A DNA stretch of 64,000 bases. Source: Candidatus Fermentithermobacillaceae bacterium. Lineage in GTDB: Bacteria > Bacillota > Sulfobacillia > Fermentithermobacillales > DUSS01. A model generated the notes under the pieces. It had not been told where the DNA came from and ran no database searches. It was given only the letters and a program-made list of their open reading frames with translations. Location: NCBI GenBank assembly GCA_012842495.1, contig DUSS01000004.1, positions 210,508 through 274,507 on the forward strand, read 5' to 3'. The position numbers were made by a program, and so were the translations under genes. This document shows positions 1-9,700 of the stretch, in pieces (the first letter of the stretch is position 1; the number at the start of each line of letters is the position of its first letter).

Positions 1-88
1 GGACATGGGCGTTCGCGCTGACGGAGACGTCAGGGACAAAGCTATTGAAACCTTCCCTTCCATCGAGGCGCCGGAGATGTCTCTGTGA
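1..88 (+). CDS. C-terminal end of an unidentified protein (partial)
   Basis: An open frame enters from the left edge and ends with TGA at 86-88. Its last residues are PSIEAPEMSL. A strong intrinsic terminator follows eleven bases later in the same orientation, which is the main reason to believe the frame is a real gene end. It converges on the grpE gene. The visible 28 residues do not identify a family. It could also be chance reading frame upstream of a terminator belonging to a different frame. Confidence 0.4.
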   Translation, partial: DMGVRADGDVRDKAIETFPSIEAPEMSL

Positions 89-98
89 GAAGCAGCTA

Positions 99-150
99 GG
101 GTCGCTCTGAACCACCTCCACAGGTGGAACCGGAGCGACCCGGCTCTTTT
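99..150 (+). terminator. Intrinsic terminator
   Basis: A long hairpin pairs GGGTCGCTC (99-107) with GAGCGACCC (133-141), with an inner stem CCACCT/AGGTGG (112-117 and 122-127) around a CCAC loop. It is followed by GGCTCTTTT on the plus strand, so it best terminates the plus-strand gene ending at 88. On the minus strand it has no good T tract, but it may still block read-through from grpE. Confidence 0.75.
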
Positions 151-212
151 ATAACTTGCCCAGACCGGCAGTTAGTACGCCGGGGTATTAGCCACCTCCA
201 GGCGCAACAGCA

Positions 213-1028
213 TCATTTAGCTACTTTTACTCTGGCGGGTCGCAGGAGATCTCCCCCGTAAGTGTAACCTTTCAGGATGACCTCCACCACGGTCCCTGGC
301 TCGCCCTCGCCCTCGACCACCCCGACAGCTTCTGCCAACGAGGGATCGAAGGGCTTTCCCAAGCAATCCACGGGCACAACTCCCTCCGCGCGAAGCAAGG
401 CCTCCATTTGCCTCTTTATCATCTCCACTCCAGCAAGGAGAGCCGGGGCATTCCCGGAGGAGCAGGCCGACCCGTCGACGAGACCTTTTCCCGCCTGAAG
501 AACTCTCTCCAGGTTGTCCAGCACTTCCAGGAAACCGAGGATGAGTTCTCTCTTGCCCAGCCGGATCCTCAAGGCGAGGTCCCTTTCCACCCTCTTCCTG
601 TAATTATCCAGGTCCGCGCGGGCCCTCAGGAACTGGTCCCAGTTGAACTCAGCTTTCTCCTTCCAAGCAGCTGCTTCCGCCCGGAGAGACTCAAGCTCCT
701 CCTGGAGACCACGGTGCCCGGCGGGGCCTGTCTCCCCGGTCTCGCCAACCACCTGGTTTCCCTCTTGCGGTTTACTCTGGCCTTGACTCCGATTCTGGCT
801 TTGACTTCGATCCTGGTTGGAGGCTTGAGGCTGGTTCTGGTTCTGGCTCTCGCTGCGGTCCTGACCCGGGTCGCGGGCCGGTTCCGCCCCGGCACCAACC
901 GGGGTTTCGGCACCTGCCCGCGCTTCCGATTTAGCATCCACCTGAGTCCGAGTTGGGTTGTCGTCAGGCTTCACCGCGCTCGTCCCCGGCTCAAACCCGC
1001 TCTGTTTATCCACGTCTATCATGGTCAC
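213..1028 (-). CDS. grpE: GrpE nucleotide exchange factor
   Basis: GrpE releases ADP from DnaK and so drives the chaperone cycle in the cytoplasm. The C-terminal half shows the family pattern: a coiled coil ([17 protein letters not shown]), the [18 protein letters not shown] helix, the VLDNLERVL segment and the beta domain ending in [14 protein letters not shown]. At 271 residues it is longer than the usual 190-200 because of a low-complexity N-terminal region of about 100 residues rich in Gln, Ser, Asn, Arg and Gly, probably disordered. The GTG start overlaps the dnaK stop by four bases (GTGA), so the two are translationally coupled; an ATG six bases further in is also possible. No dnaJ follows it. 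Confidence 0.95.
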   Translation of the reverse strand: MTMIDVDKQSGFEPGTSAVKPDDNPTRTQVDAKSEARAGAETPVGAGAEPARDPGQDRSESQNQNQPQASNQDRSQSQNRSQGQSKPQEGNQVVGETGETGPAGHRGLQEELESLRAEAAAWKEKAEFNWDQFLRARADLDNYRKRVERDLALRIRLGKRELILGFLEVLDNLERVLQAGKGLVDGSACSSGNAPALLAGVEMIKRQMEALLRAEGVVPVDCLGKPFDPSLAEAVGVVEGEGEPGTVVEVILKGYTYGGDLLRPARVKVAK

Positions 1029-2953
1029 CTTTCGTCCTTCTCCTCTTTTTCCTTGAACCGCGTATCGTACACGTTCCCCTTACCGGGACCGCCCGAATCA
1101 GAACCGTCGTTGCCACCGCCGGAACCAGCTGCGCTGTCCGTTCTCGATGACGCCTGCCTGTAAAGCTCCTCCGCAAGCTTCCCCTGAGCTTCCCGAAGCT
1201 CTTCTACGGCTTTCTTTACCTTCTGGATGTCGTCGGACTTCAGCGCCTCTTTGACTGCGGATATCTTTTCTTCTACCTCGGCTTTTTCCGAAGCCGGAGC
1301 CTTGTCGCCGATGTCTTTCAGCACCTTTTCCGCCTGGTAGACCAGCTGGTCCGCCATATTCCTGGTTTCAACCTCGTCTCTCTTCCTCTTATCCTCTTCT
1401 GCGTGCCTCTGAGCTTCTTCGACCAGGTGGTCCACTTCCTCCCTGGGAAGCTGCGTGGACGCCGTGATGGTTATCTTTTGCTCCTTTTGCGTACCCAAGT
1501 CTTTGGCGGAGACGTTGAGGATGCCGTTGGCATCGATATCAAAGGAAACTTCGATTTGCGGCACACCCCGCGGCGCCGGAGGGATCCCCGTCAGCATGAA
1601 ACGGCCAAGACTACGGTTGTCCTTGGCCATGGGTCTTTCGCCCTGGAGCACATGGATTTCCACCTGCGACTGGAAGTCGGCGGTGGTGGTGAATATCTGG
1701 CTCTTCCGCACGGGGATAGTGGTGTTCCTCGGGATGATCGGAGTCATGATTCCCCCGAGTGTTTCCACCCCCAGCGTAAGCGGAGTCACATCCAAAAGGA
1801 TGATATCCTTCACCTCTCCGGCGAGCACCCCGCCCTGAATCGCGGCTCCTACCGCGACCACTTCGTCCGGGTTTACGCTCCGGTTGGGTTCCTTCCCCGT
1901 CAGCCTCCTCACCAGTTCCTGAACGGCAGGCATCCTGGTGGCACCGCCCACCAGAATCACCTCGTCGAGGTCGGCCGGCCTGAGCTTGGCGTCGGATAGA
2001 GCTTGCTCAAACGGATGAATGCATCTCTTGGTGAGGTCCTCCGTGAGCTCCTCGAACTTCGCTCTGGTTAACCTCATTTCCAGGTGCAGCGGCTGGCCGT
2101 CTTTGGCGGTGATGAAGGGCAAGCTTATCGTCGTCTCATAGACCTGCGAAAGTTCAACCTTGGCCTTTTCAGCTGCTTCTATGAGACGCTGAAGGGCTTG
2201 CTTATCTTTCCGCAGATCTACACCGGTCTCCTTCAGATATTCTTCGGCGACGTACTTGACGATTCGCTGGTCGTAGTCGTCTCCGCCTAGGTGAGTGTCA
2301 CCCGAAGTAGCCAGAACCTCTACGACTCCGTCCCCAACTTCCAGGACAGATACGTCGAACGTTCCGCCACCGAGGTCCCAGACCAGGATCTTCTGGTTCT
2401 TCTTTTTGTCCACACCATAAGCCAGCGACGCTGCGGTGGGCTCGTTGATGATGCGCAGGACTTCGAGTCCCGCTATCCGCCCCGCGTCTTTGGTAGCTTG
2501 CCTTTGAGCATCGTTGAAATACGCCGGCACCGTAATAACCGCCTTGGTCACGGGTTCGCCAAGGTACTTCTCGGCGTCTTCCTTGAGTTTTCTCAACACA
2601 TGAGCGGACACTTCTTCCGGCGTGATCTCGTTGTCGATAGCGGGCACGTACACCCTGACCTCGTCGTGCTTGCCCCGGCGGACCTGGTACGGTACGCGCT
2701 TTCTCTCTTCCTCTACCTCGTCATATCGCCTTCCGATGAACCTTTTGATGGAGAAAATCGTGTTTTCCGGGTTGAGGACAGCTTGCCGTTTTGCAAGTTG
2801 TCCCACGAGCTTCTCCCCCTTCTTGGTGAAGCCCACCACCGAGGGGGTAAGCCTTGAACCCTCTGCATTGGTGATTACCGTGGGTTCCCCCGCTTCCATT
2901 ACGGCTATGACGGAGTTAGTGGTCCCCAGATCGATACCAACAACTTTGGCCAT
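1025..2953 (-). CDS. dnaK: Chaperone protein DnaK (Hsp70)
   Basis: ATP-driven Hsp70 that binds exposed hydrophobic peptides, working with GrpE and a DnaJ that is not in this window. The 642-residue length is normal. The ATPase domain starts with the phosphate-binding IDLGTTNS (residues 7-14) and includes [28 protein letters not shown] and [11 protein letters not shown]. The substrate domain contains [14 protein letters not shown] and a helical lid, and the tail is Gly/Ser/Asp rich. GGAGGTGCATCT precedes the ATG. It lies between hspR (90 bases upstream) and grpE (overlapping), so it is probably cotranscribed with both and controlled by HspR. Confidence 0.98.
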   Translation of the reverse strand: MAKVVGIDLGTTNSVIAVMEAGEPTVITNAEGSRLTPSVVGFTKKGEKLVGQLAKRQAVLNPENTIFSIKRFIGRRYDEVEEERKRVPYQVRRGKHDEVRVYVPAIDNEITPEEVSAHVLRKLKEDAEKYLGEPVTKAVITVPAYFNDAQRQATKDAGRIAGLEVLRIINEPTAASLAYGVDKKKNQKILVWDLGGGTFDVSVLEVGDGVVEVLATSGDTHLGGDDYDQRIVKYVAEEYLKETGVDLRKDKQALQRLIEAAEKAKVELSQVYETTISLPFITAKDGQPLHLEMRLTRAKFEELTEDLTKRCIHPFEQALSDAKLRPADLDEVILVGGATRMPAVQELVRRLTGKEPNRSVNPDEVVAVGAAIQGGVLAGEVKDIILLDVTPLTLGVETLGGIMTPIIPRNTTIPVRKSQIFTTTADFQSQVEIHVLQGERPMAKDNRSLGRFMLTGIPPAPRGVPQIEVSFDIDANGILNVSAKDLGTQKEQKITITASTQLPREEVDHLVEEAQRHAEEDKRKRDEVETRNMADQLVYQAEKVLKDIGDKAPASEKAEVEEKISAVKEALKSDDIQKVKKAVEELREAQGKLAEELYRQASSRTDSAAGSGGGNDGSDSGGPGKGNVYDTRFKEKEEKDER

Positions 2954-2969
2954 AGATGCACCTCCGAGA

Positions 2970-2983
2970 TGAAGACGTCTTCA
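2970..2983. promoter_or_regulatory. 14-bp perfect palindrome upstream of dnaK
   Basis: TGAAGACGTCTTCA sits three bases upstream of the GGAGG ribosome site of dnaK, in the hspR-dnaK gap. A second inverted repeat, GCGTTC-N10-GAACGC (3016-3037), lies just before it and reaches towards the end of hspR. Neither matches the published HspR operator (CTTGAGT-N7-ACTCAAG). They could be protein-binding sites, an mRNA processing hairpin, or chance. Confidence 0.35.
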
Positions 2984-3043
2984 GTGAAAGTGACCAACTG
3001 GACTGAACCCGGAAAGCGTTCGCTGTTTCTTGAACGCCAGGTA

Positions 3044-3535
3044 TCAAATGCCACCCTCATCCCGCCAGCTCTTCGGCGGCTTTCTGGATTTCGATCCGCC
3101 CGCGTGCTGGGTCAAGACCATCGCGCCTTCCGGGCCGGTGTCTCCCCCCGCGTCAGCCTCGGATTCCCGTCCCCCACCTTCGACATCGCTTGCACCGCTG
3201 GAGTGGGGACGGGCGTCTTCCGCCTGCAGCCGGGGGAGCCCAGCTCGGGGCATATGCCGCGACGGCGGACCGGTTCCTCCTTCGGCCCCGGCCTCCTCCT
3301 CGGCGGCCAATATGAACCGTACTCCTGCAGCATTGATGCCTTTATCCCTAAGGAGATGGATGATCCTCTGGAGCCGCTTCAAATCGTTTTCCGAATACAG
3401 GCGGATGTTGGACACGGTGCGCCTCGGCTCAATGAGACCTTCGTGCTCGATCTGCCTCAAAACCTGCGGCGTCACGCCTAAAAGTCTCGCAGCTACGCTT
3501 ATCGTGTAAACGGGTTCATCCGGTCCATGGAACAA
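3044..3535 (-). CDS. hspR: HspR-like MerR-family heat-shock repressor
   Basis: Predicted DNA-binding autorepressor of the dnaK operon. The N-terminal winged helix matches HspR closely (YTISVAARLLGVTPQVLRQIEHEGLIEPRR, then IRLYSENDLKRLQRI and GINAAGVRFIL). In HspR systems DnaK acts as corepressor. The C-terminal 70 residues are low complexity (Gly, Glu, Arg, Pro) and poorly conserved. The frame is open from a GTG at 3542-3544, but that codon directly abuts the AAAGGGG ribosome site; the TTG at 3533-3535 has proper spacing and still keeps the whole HTH, so I prefer it. It is the first gene of the operon, whereas actinobacterial hspR is usually last. Confidence 0.88.
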   Translation of the reverse strand: MFHGPDEPVYTISVAARLLGVTPQVLRQIEHEGLIEPRRTVSNIRLYSENDLKRLQRIIHLLRDKGINAAGVRFILAAEEEAGAEGGTGPPSRHMPRAGLPRLQAEDARPHSSGASDVEGGGRESEADAGGDTGPEGAMVLTQHAGGSKSRKPPKSWRDEGGI

Positions 3536-3654
3536 CCGGTACACCCCCTTTCCCGCTCAGCGATTTGGGCCAGTCTGCGCATAGATCTAACCCTTCTCGG
3601 TAATAGCATGCAACACACAAGACGCTCACTAATCAAAAAGATATTGCCTTCTGA

Positions 3655-3683
3655 TAGGATTCCTACCACTGGATAATAGGATT
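3655..3683. repeat. Direct repeat ATAGGATT, 22 bp apart
   Basis: ATAGGATT occurs at 3654-3661 and 3676-3683, two helical turns apart. The first copy lies inside an 11-bp palindrome TAGGATTCCTA (3655-3665) at the expected transcription start of the hspR promoter. The second overlaps the -10 element. The placement suits a repressor operator, but this is inference. Confidence 0.4.
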
Positions 3684-3701
3684 TATGCGGAGATGTGTCA
3701 A
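3673..3701 (-). promoter_or_regulatory. Sigma-A promoter of hspR-dnaK-grpE
   Basis: On the minus strand TTGACA (3696-3701) and TATTAT (3673-3678) are separated by exactly 17 bases. The -35 is a perfect consensus and the -10 matches five of six. The start of transcription would be near 3666, leaving an untranslated leader of about 130 bases before hspR. Confidence 0.75.
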
Positions 3702-3714
3702 TGGCGTTGACAGA

Positions 3715-3742
3715 AAGGGAGCTGGCTTTCGCCAGCTCCCTT
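3715..3742 (-). terminator. Terminator of the S8 protease gene
   Basis: A perfect 12-bp stem AAGGGAGCTGGC/GCCAGCTCCCTT around a four-base loop lies 33 bases after the protease stop. On the minus strand it is followed by only a short T-rich stretch (TTTCTGT). It sits immediately upstream of the hspR promoter and would insulate it. Confidence 0.7.
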
Positions 3743-3774
3743 CGATAGGCAGCGATTGGTAAGGCAGCCCGGCA

Positions 3775-6700
3775 CTACCTCATGAGGATCTCCCAGACGA
3801 TCTTCGCGCTTTCGGCCCTGGTCCCGGTTCCGAATGGTTCGAAGACGTTACCCGGCTTGCCCGAGATTATGCCCATGTTCCTGAGAACGCCGACATATCC
3901 CCTGGCCCAGGCCGGGATCAAAGCGTCATCCTGGAAACCGGTGTGCGCGTCGAACGGGTTGACCTTCATCGCACGACCGAGCACGACTACCATCTCCGCC
4001 CGGGTGATCGCCTCGTCGGGTCTGAAGAGCCCTCCGGTCTCCATCAGCAGGCCCGCCTGCCGGCAGGCTTCGATGTAACCGGCGGCCCAATGACCCGCGA
4101 TATCCGTTAAAGGCGTGCCCGACGCATCTACTGGCGTAAGGCCCATGGCCGAGCCAACCAGCGTCACGAATTCCGCCCTGGTCACCACATCGTTGGGCTT
4201 AAAGGTGCCATCGGGACGTCCGCTTATGATGCTCAGCGACTGAAGAGCCACTATGAACTCCTCGGCCCAGTGTCCGGGCACATCGCCGAGAGTCCTCATC
4301 GCGGGCATCGCAACGAGCGCGAAGGTGGTTAGGTGAGTCGTCTTGCCCGTTGCCGCTCCGGCTTCCATATCGACGGTCGTCGGAACCGCCACCCACTTGC
4401 CGAGCTTATCGGAGTACGCAGCCACGAAGAGCTGGCTAGCTCCCACCCCTGCGGGCACGTCCGACGGCTTGAAGTGGATGACGATGGTCACGGGCTTTAC
4501 GAAGCGGGTGACGGGCTGACCGTGGCTCGCGGCGCGAGCTTCGAACACGGTGCCGGGTACTACGGGCGCACCCGCCGGTTCGGTCTTCCGCTCCACCCTG
4601 ACTTCGGTGTTGCCCCTGACCGAGCTCGGCTCTGCGGACAGGACGAATCCGAGCTTCTCGTCCCCAACCTTCCCTCCACTCTCGACGCTGATCAGGCCCT
4701 GCGCCGACGATACGGGGGCAGGGGGCGCCGCTATGGGAACCTCGCTAGGAGGCGTGCCACCACCAGGCGCGCCACCCGACGACTTCTGAGCGATGGTTAT
4801 ACTGAACCCCTTCGTCGCCTCAGTACCGAGGCTGTCCGCTACGGTGATGGTGAAGGTGGACGTACCGGCCGTTGCTGGCGTGCCGGAAATGGTGCCCGTT
4901 CCCGCATCAAGGGTGAGGCCAGCAGGCAACGAGCCCTGAACCACCGCCCAGGTGTACGGAGCGCGACCTCCCTTCGCGGCTAAGGTCTGGTTGTAGGCGT
5001 CTCCTACTCGGCCCTGTGAGAGCGAACCGGTGGTTATGACTAACGGTTCGAGTTGTAGGACCGTTATCCTTCCCGGAGCCAGAGCTTCGGCATCGTTGCC
5101 GGCGGCGTCGACCGCCCTGAACTGGACAGCTGCTTCGTCCACCACGAGACCTGCCGGAACGGCCCAGACTCCGGTGTAAAGGCCCGGGTTTTCGGGGTCC
5201 TCGGTCATGGCGGTAAACGACTGGACCTCTTGAGCTCCGGCGGGGAGCACGATCTGGAACCCGGCAAACGCCAGGCCAGTCTCGCTCCTGAAGCTGACCG
5301 CAAGCTCATCGCCCGGCAGAACCTCAATGTCCTCGGCCGGTACCAGCCCGGTTATCTCCGGCGCAACCGTGTCCTTCGTCACGCCCCGCACCACTTCCGT
5401 GGAGTTCCCCGCCTTATCCGAGGCGACCAGGGTTATAGTGTACGGCCCGTCTTCTTCACCAAGGAGAACGCGGGTCCGGAAGGCTCCGTCCACCACTTCG
5501 ACAACTTCGCCGTTTACCGTGAGGACGTCCAAGTATTTGTCGGATACGGACCCTTCGACCACGACCGCGTCACGGTTCGTGACGAAGTCATCCTCCGGCG
5601 ACGTCACGGTGATAACCGGAGCCACCTGGTCGAGGTACACGGTCACGGGAGCGGAGGGATCCGTCCACCGATCCCCGGCGAAGGCTATGGCCGTGAACAC
5701 GCTCGTTTCCTTGCTGAGCGTCACGGGAATCTCGAAAATTCCGCCGGCGTCAGCTGTGGTCCGGCCAACTTCGGCGTCGCCCTCATACAGCCGTACCTCG
5801 ACATTGGGGGATGTGAGACCCTTGACCACGATCTCAGTCTGGTTCGTCACGGCGCCGTCCGCCGGAGAGGTGATGACGGGTGCGGCCACCGCGTACATAA
5901 CCGACGCCCGGATCATCGTGTTACCTTCGTCTTCTGGCCTGGGCTCCCAGGATCCGCCCACGAAGCTCCACGACCTGCCGTACCACGGACCGCTTTCGTC
6001 CGTAGCCAGACCAGGGCAGTTGGGATAGGGAACGGCCTGGAGGTACGCCACGTAGAAGTCGCCGTTCACAACGATGCCCAGGTCGCGGCAGTCAATAACC
6101 GTCCACGATCCATCTCTCTTGGCCTGGGCGTCGAACGGACCCGCAACTACATTGCCAGGTGAACCGTCCGGTCCCGACGAGTCGAAGATGGCCCACTTGA
6201 ACGCGGTTCCGCCCGGGCTCGGCCAGGTAGTATCCCAGAACCGGAAGGACACGCTAGTGAGCATCGCCGAGCCGCCCTCGGGGGTCATCCTTACGGCCCA
6301 CCCGTTGCCCGGATCGTAGTACGCCCAGGCGTTCTCAGCCGTGCCGTCGTCGTAGATAAGCTCGCCCGGATATCCCACGAAAGGCTTGAGCTGCACCGCC
6401 ACGACAGTGGGCTCACCGGCCACGACCGTAACGGGCACGTCCGCCGGGTAGTACGTCGGCGCGGAGACATGCAGCGTGTACTCGCCGATGAAGCACTCCA
6501 GGACGAACTGGCCGTTCTCGCCGGTTAACACCGGAGGAACCATAGGATCTTCGACGAGGCATACTTCCGCACCGGAGATGGGCTCGCCGGTGTTCCTATC
6601 CACAACCGTACCCGCGATGGCGCTCCTGGGTACGGGTTCCAGGACGAAGTTGACCTCCGTAACCCCGTCATCTCGGATGGTAACTGGTTCCGTCACCGGG

Positions 6701-9700
6701 TAGTAGCCGTAGCTCCACGCCCGGAGTGTCCAATCCCCTGCTATGTGCCGCAGAGTGTACGCGCCCGTCGCCGGGTCCGTCCTGGTGGACCTACCGGTCT
6801 CCTCGATGCTGACGACCGCATCAAGCGGGAGCGACTCCGCCCTCACCGGCTCATCCCGGAGGACCTTCCGGTAATCGTCCGGCGTGCCGGTCCGCACATC
6901 GTCCCAGGAGAACAGCGGCCCTCGCTTGTCGGGTTTGGGCTTACCGGGCGCGGACGCAGACACCTCATCCTGCCCCGAAGCCACGATGCCGGCACCTACG
7001 GATGCCCCGGAAGGCATAGCTTGAATGCGGAAATCGTCGACGTACCAACCGAGCTTCGCCACGCTGGAATCGCTCTTGAGTCTGAACCTCACCTGGATTA
7101 CCTGACCACCATAAGCCGAGAGATCGACAACGGCCTGTGCCCAGATCTTCCCTGCCGAGGAATGACTGAACTGGGCAACTGTCGTCCACGTGGTGCCACC
7201 ATCACTGCTGATCTCCACAAACCCTTTATCGTAGTTGGTTTCGATCTCGTACCAGTGCCAGAAGGTCAGGATCGGGTTCGCGTAAACGGTGAGATCCACC
7301 GTAGGCGAAGCAAGCCAGGCGTCCATATTATTGGGGTAGTTCCCGGCGAGGTTCGTCGCCCAGACGTTCCAACCCGAGTGAGCGCTTCCCGGCCCGGAAG
7401 TGGGCGTACCCAGCTGCCAGCAGTCGTTCGTCCCGCCATGCGTCCAACCCTGCTCTCCCGACTCGAAATCCGTTGAGTAAACGATGGTCGGCGCAGGAGG
7501 AATCGCCACGACCTCCCCCGAAGGCTCGCTTTCATTGCCCCAGAGGTCGACGGCAGTTACCCGGTAGGCATTTTCCACGCCGCGCGCGGGCGAGGAATCG
7601 GTGAACATCGCGCTGGGGGTATACCCGATGACGCTGAAGACTTCCTCACCGTACACCTTCCGGTAGACGGTGTAACCCGCGAGATCGTCTTCAGTTCCGG
7701 GCAGCCAGGTCAACCGCACGTCGCCGAGACCGGTTATCTCAGCGCCCAGACCCGTAGGTGCTGCCGGCGGCTCGTCGTCAGGCCCGATCAATCTTACGTC
7801 GTCGATGTACCATCCGGCCTTTTGGACACTACCGTCTGTCCACAAATTGAAGAGGAGGTACACCACGTTGCCGGCGTAAGCCGAAAGGTCTATCATTTCC
7901 TTCTTCCACCCGCCGGACGTACCGGTGAACTCGGCCACGTGGTCCCAGTCCTCGCCATCGGTGAACACGTAAACGTCGCCATAGTCATAACCAGTTTCCA
8001 GGTCGTACCAGTGCCAGAACCGGAGGTACGCCTGGGTAACTCCGGTAAGATCCAGCGGCGGCATCAGAAGGTAGCAGTTGGCTCTGTTCGGGTAAGGACC
8101 GGAGAGGTTTGTGGCAAAGAGCTTTTCCCCTGAATGGGCGGCTCCCGGTCCCGAAGTGGGAATTCCCCACTGCCAGCAGTCGTTCGTACCGCTATGGTTC
8201 CAGCCTACCGGTGCAACGGAACCTTCGAAGTCCTCTTCGTACCCGGGCTCTTCCCCGGTTCTGACGGGGACATGGAACAGCCCCCCGTCAGCGGGCAGCT
8301 CCGCCACGTTTCCGCCGTAGTCCCTCACCCGGACGAAGTACTCGGCATTGACACCGGCGACGAACAGGAACCACGGCATGACCCCTCCGTAAACGCCGTC
8401 CCTATGGTCACCCGCCACCCTTTGGAGCGGGATGTAAGTGAAGTACTCCTCGCCGCACCGTCTGGCGAAGACCTCCACCGACACGACGCTCACGTTGTCG
8501 GATACATGCACCGTCACGGGAACATCGAACCCTTCGTAGGCATAGGGAACGGGTTCGTGCTCGGCCACGGGAGCTTCGAGGTCATCCCCGGCTGTGAGGA
8601 CGCGTCCCTGGACGGTTCCCGCACCCAGGACCTCGCTCACCGCGCTCATGGCGTTCACCAAGCCCCAGCCGAAACCGTTGTTGGGCCTGCCGGGGTACTC
8701 CGGCGTTTCCATGGGAGTGGCCGTCTGGGTGATGATTTCCTCGAGTTCGTCGACGCTGAGCGAGGGATCGGCGCTGAGGAGCAGGGCAACCACGCCCACC
8801 ACGTGCGGGCAGGCCATGGAGGTTCCGGACCACCCGCCCTCGTAACCGCCGCCCGGAACGGAAGACCTCACCCCGACGCCCGGCGCCACGACCTCCGGCT
8901 TGATTTCACCGTAAGCCGACGGCCCGCGGCTGGAAAACCCGGCCAGATTTCCGTTCCTGTCCACGGCGCCCACCGCAAACGACTCGGGATAGTTGGCCGG
9001 ACAACCTATGGTTCCGGAGCCCGGACCCCTGTTCCCTGCGGAGAAGCTGGGGAAAATGCCCGCGGCCCTCCAGACCCTCACGATATCTCTGAACCAGTCG
9101 TCAGCTACGGGAGGACCGCCCCAGGAATTGTTCACGGCGTCTGGGGCGTACTCGGGATGGGGAACTCCCTGGGCATCCGTCGGCGCCACCAGCCACTGTC
9201 CGGCAGCGATGATGTCATCAGACCAGCCCGAACCATCAGCACCTAGTACCTTCGCAGCTATCCACTTTGCTCCCGGTGCGACGCCGATCTGGTTCATCCC
9301 TTCCTCGTCTGACCCACAGATGGTGCCCATGGTGTGGGTGCCGTGTCCGTGGTCATCGTAGGGCAGCGGCTCTCCATTGACCGCGTCGAACCAGCTGAAG
9401 ATGGCCAATTCCCCGGGATGGCCTGTCTCCGGGTCATACCCCCTCCACTTGCGCATGAGAGCGGGATGCTCCCAGTCCACGCCCGTATCGAGGTTGGCCA
9501 CCACGACGCCGGTTCCGTCGTAACCCAGCCCCCAGACCGCCGGAGCCTCGACCATCTGGACATTCCATTCAATGGTCTCTGCCCCGACCTCGGGCGCATC
9601 TGACGTAGAGCCGCCAGAAGCCGCCCCCGCTGCCGGAGCCTCCGATACGTTGTCTATGAGGTCTACCTTCTCGTTGAGGAAGAGCTCCTTCACTTCGGGC

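Noticed and set aside
720..900. Repeated short motifs in grpE resembling a CRISPR or tandem array
   Set aside because: They encode the Gln/Ser/Asn/Arg low-complexity protein segment, lack constant spacers, and stay in frame.
408..1163. A 251-codon plus-strand frame opposite grpE
   Set aside because: It reads through the complement of the low-complexity GrpE region and crosses the dnaK start of translation signals; no protein-like pattern.
2954..3043. CIRCE or HAIR operator before dnaK
   Set aside because: Neither the nine-base CIRCE arms nor CTTGAGT/ACTCAAG could be found here or upstream of hspR.
5230..6162. A 310-codon plus-strand open frame opposite the protease gene
   Set aside because: It is a GC-driven antisense shadow of the S8 protease, with no ribosome site, family motif or plausible composition; other long plus-strand frames at 6745-7476 and 8134-9246 are the same.
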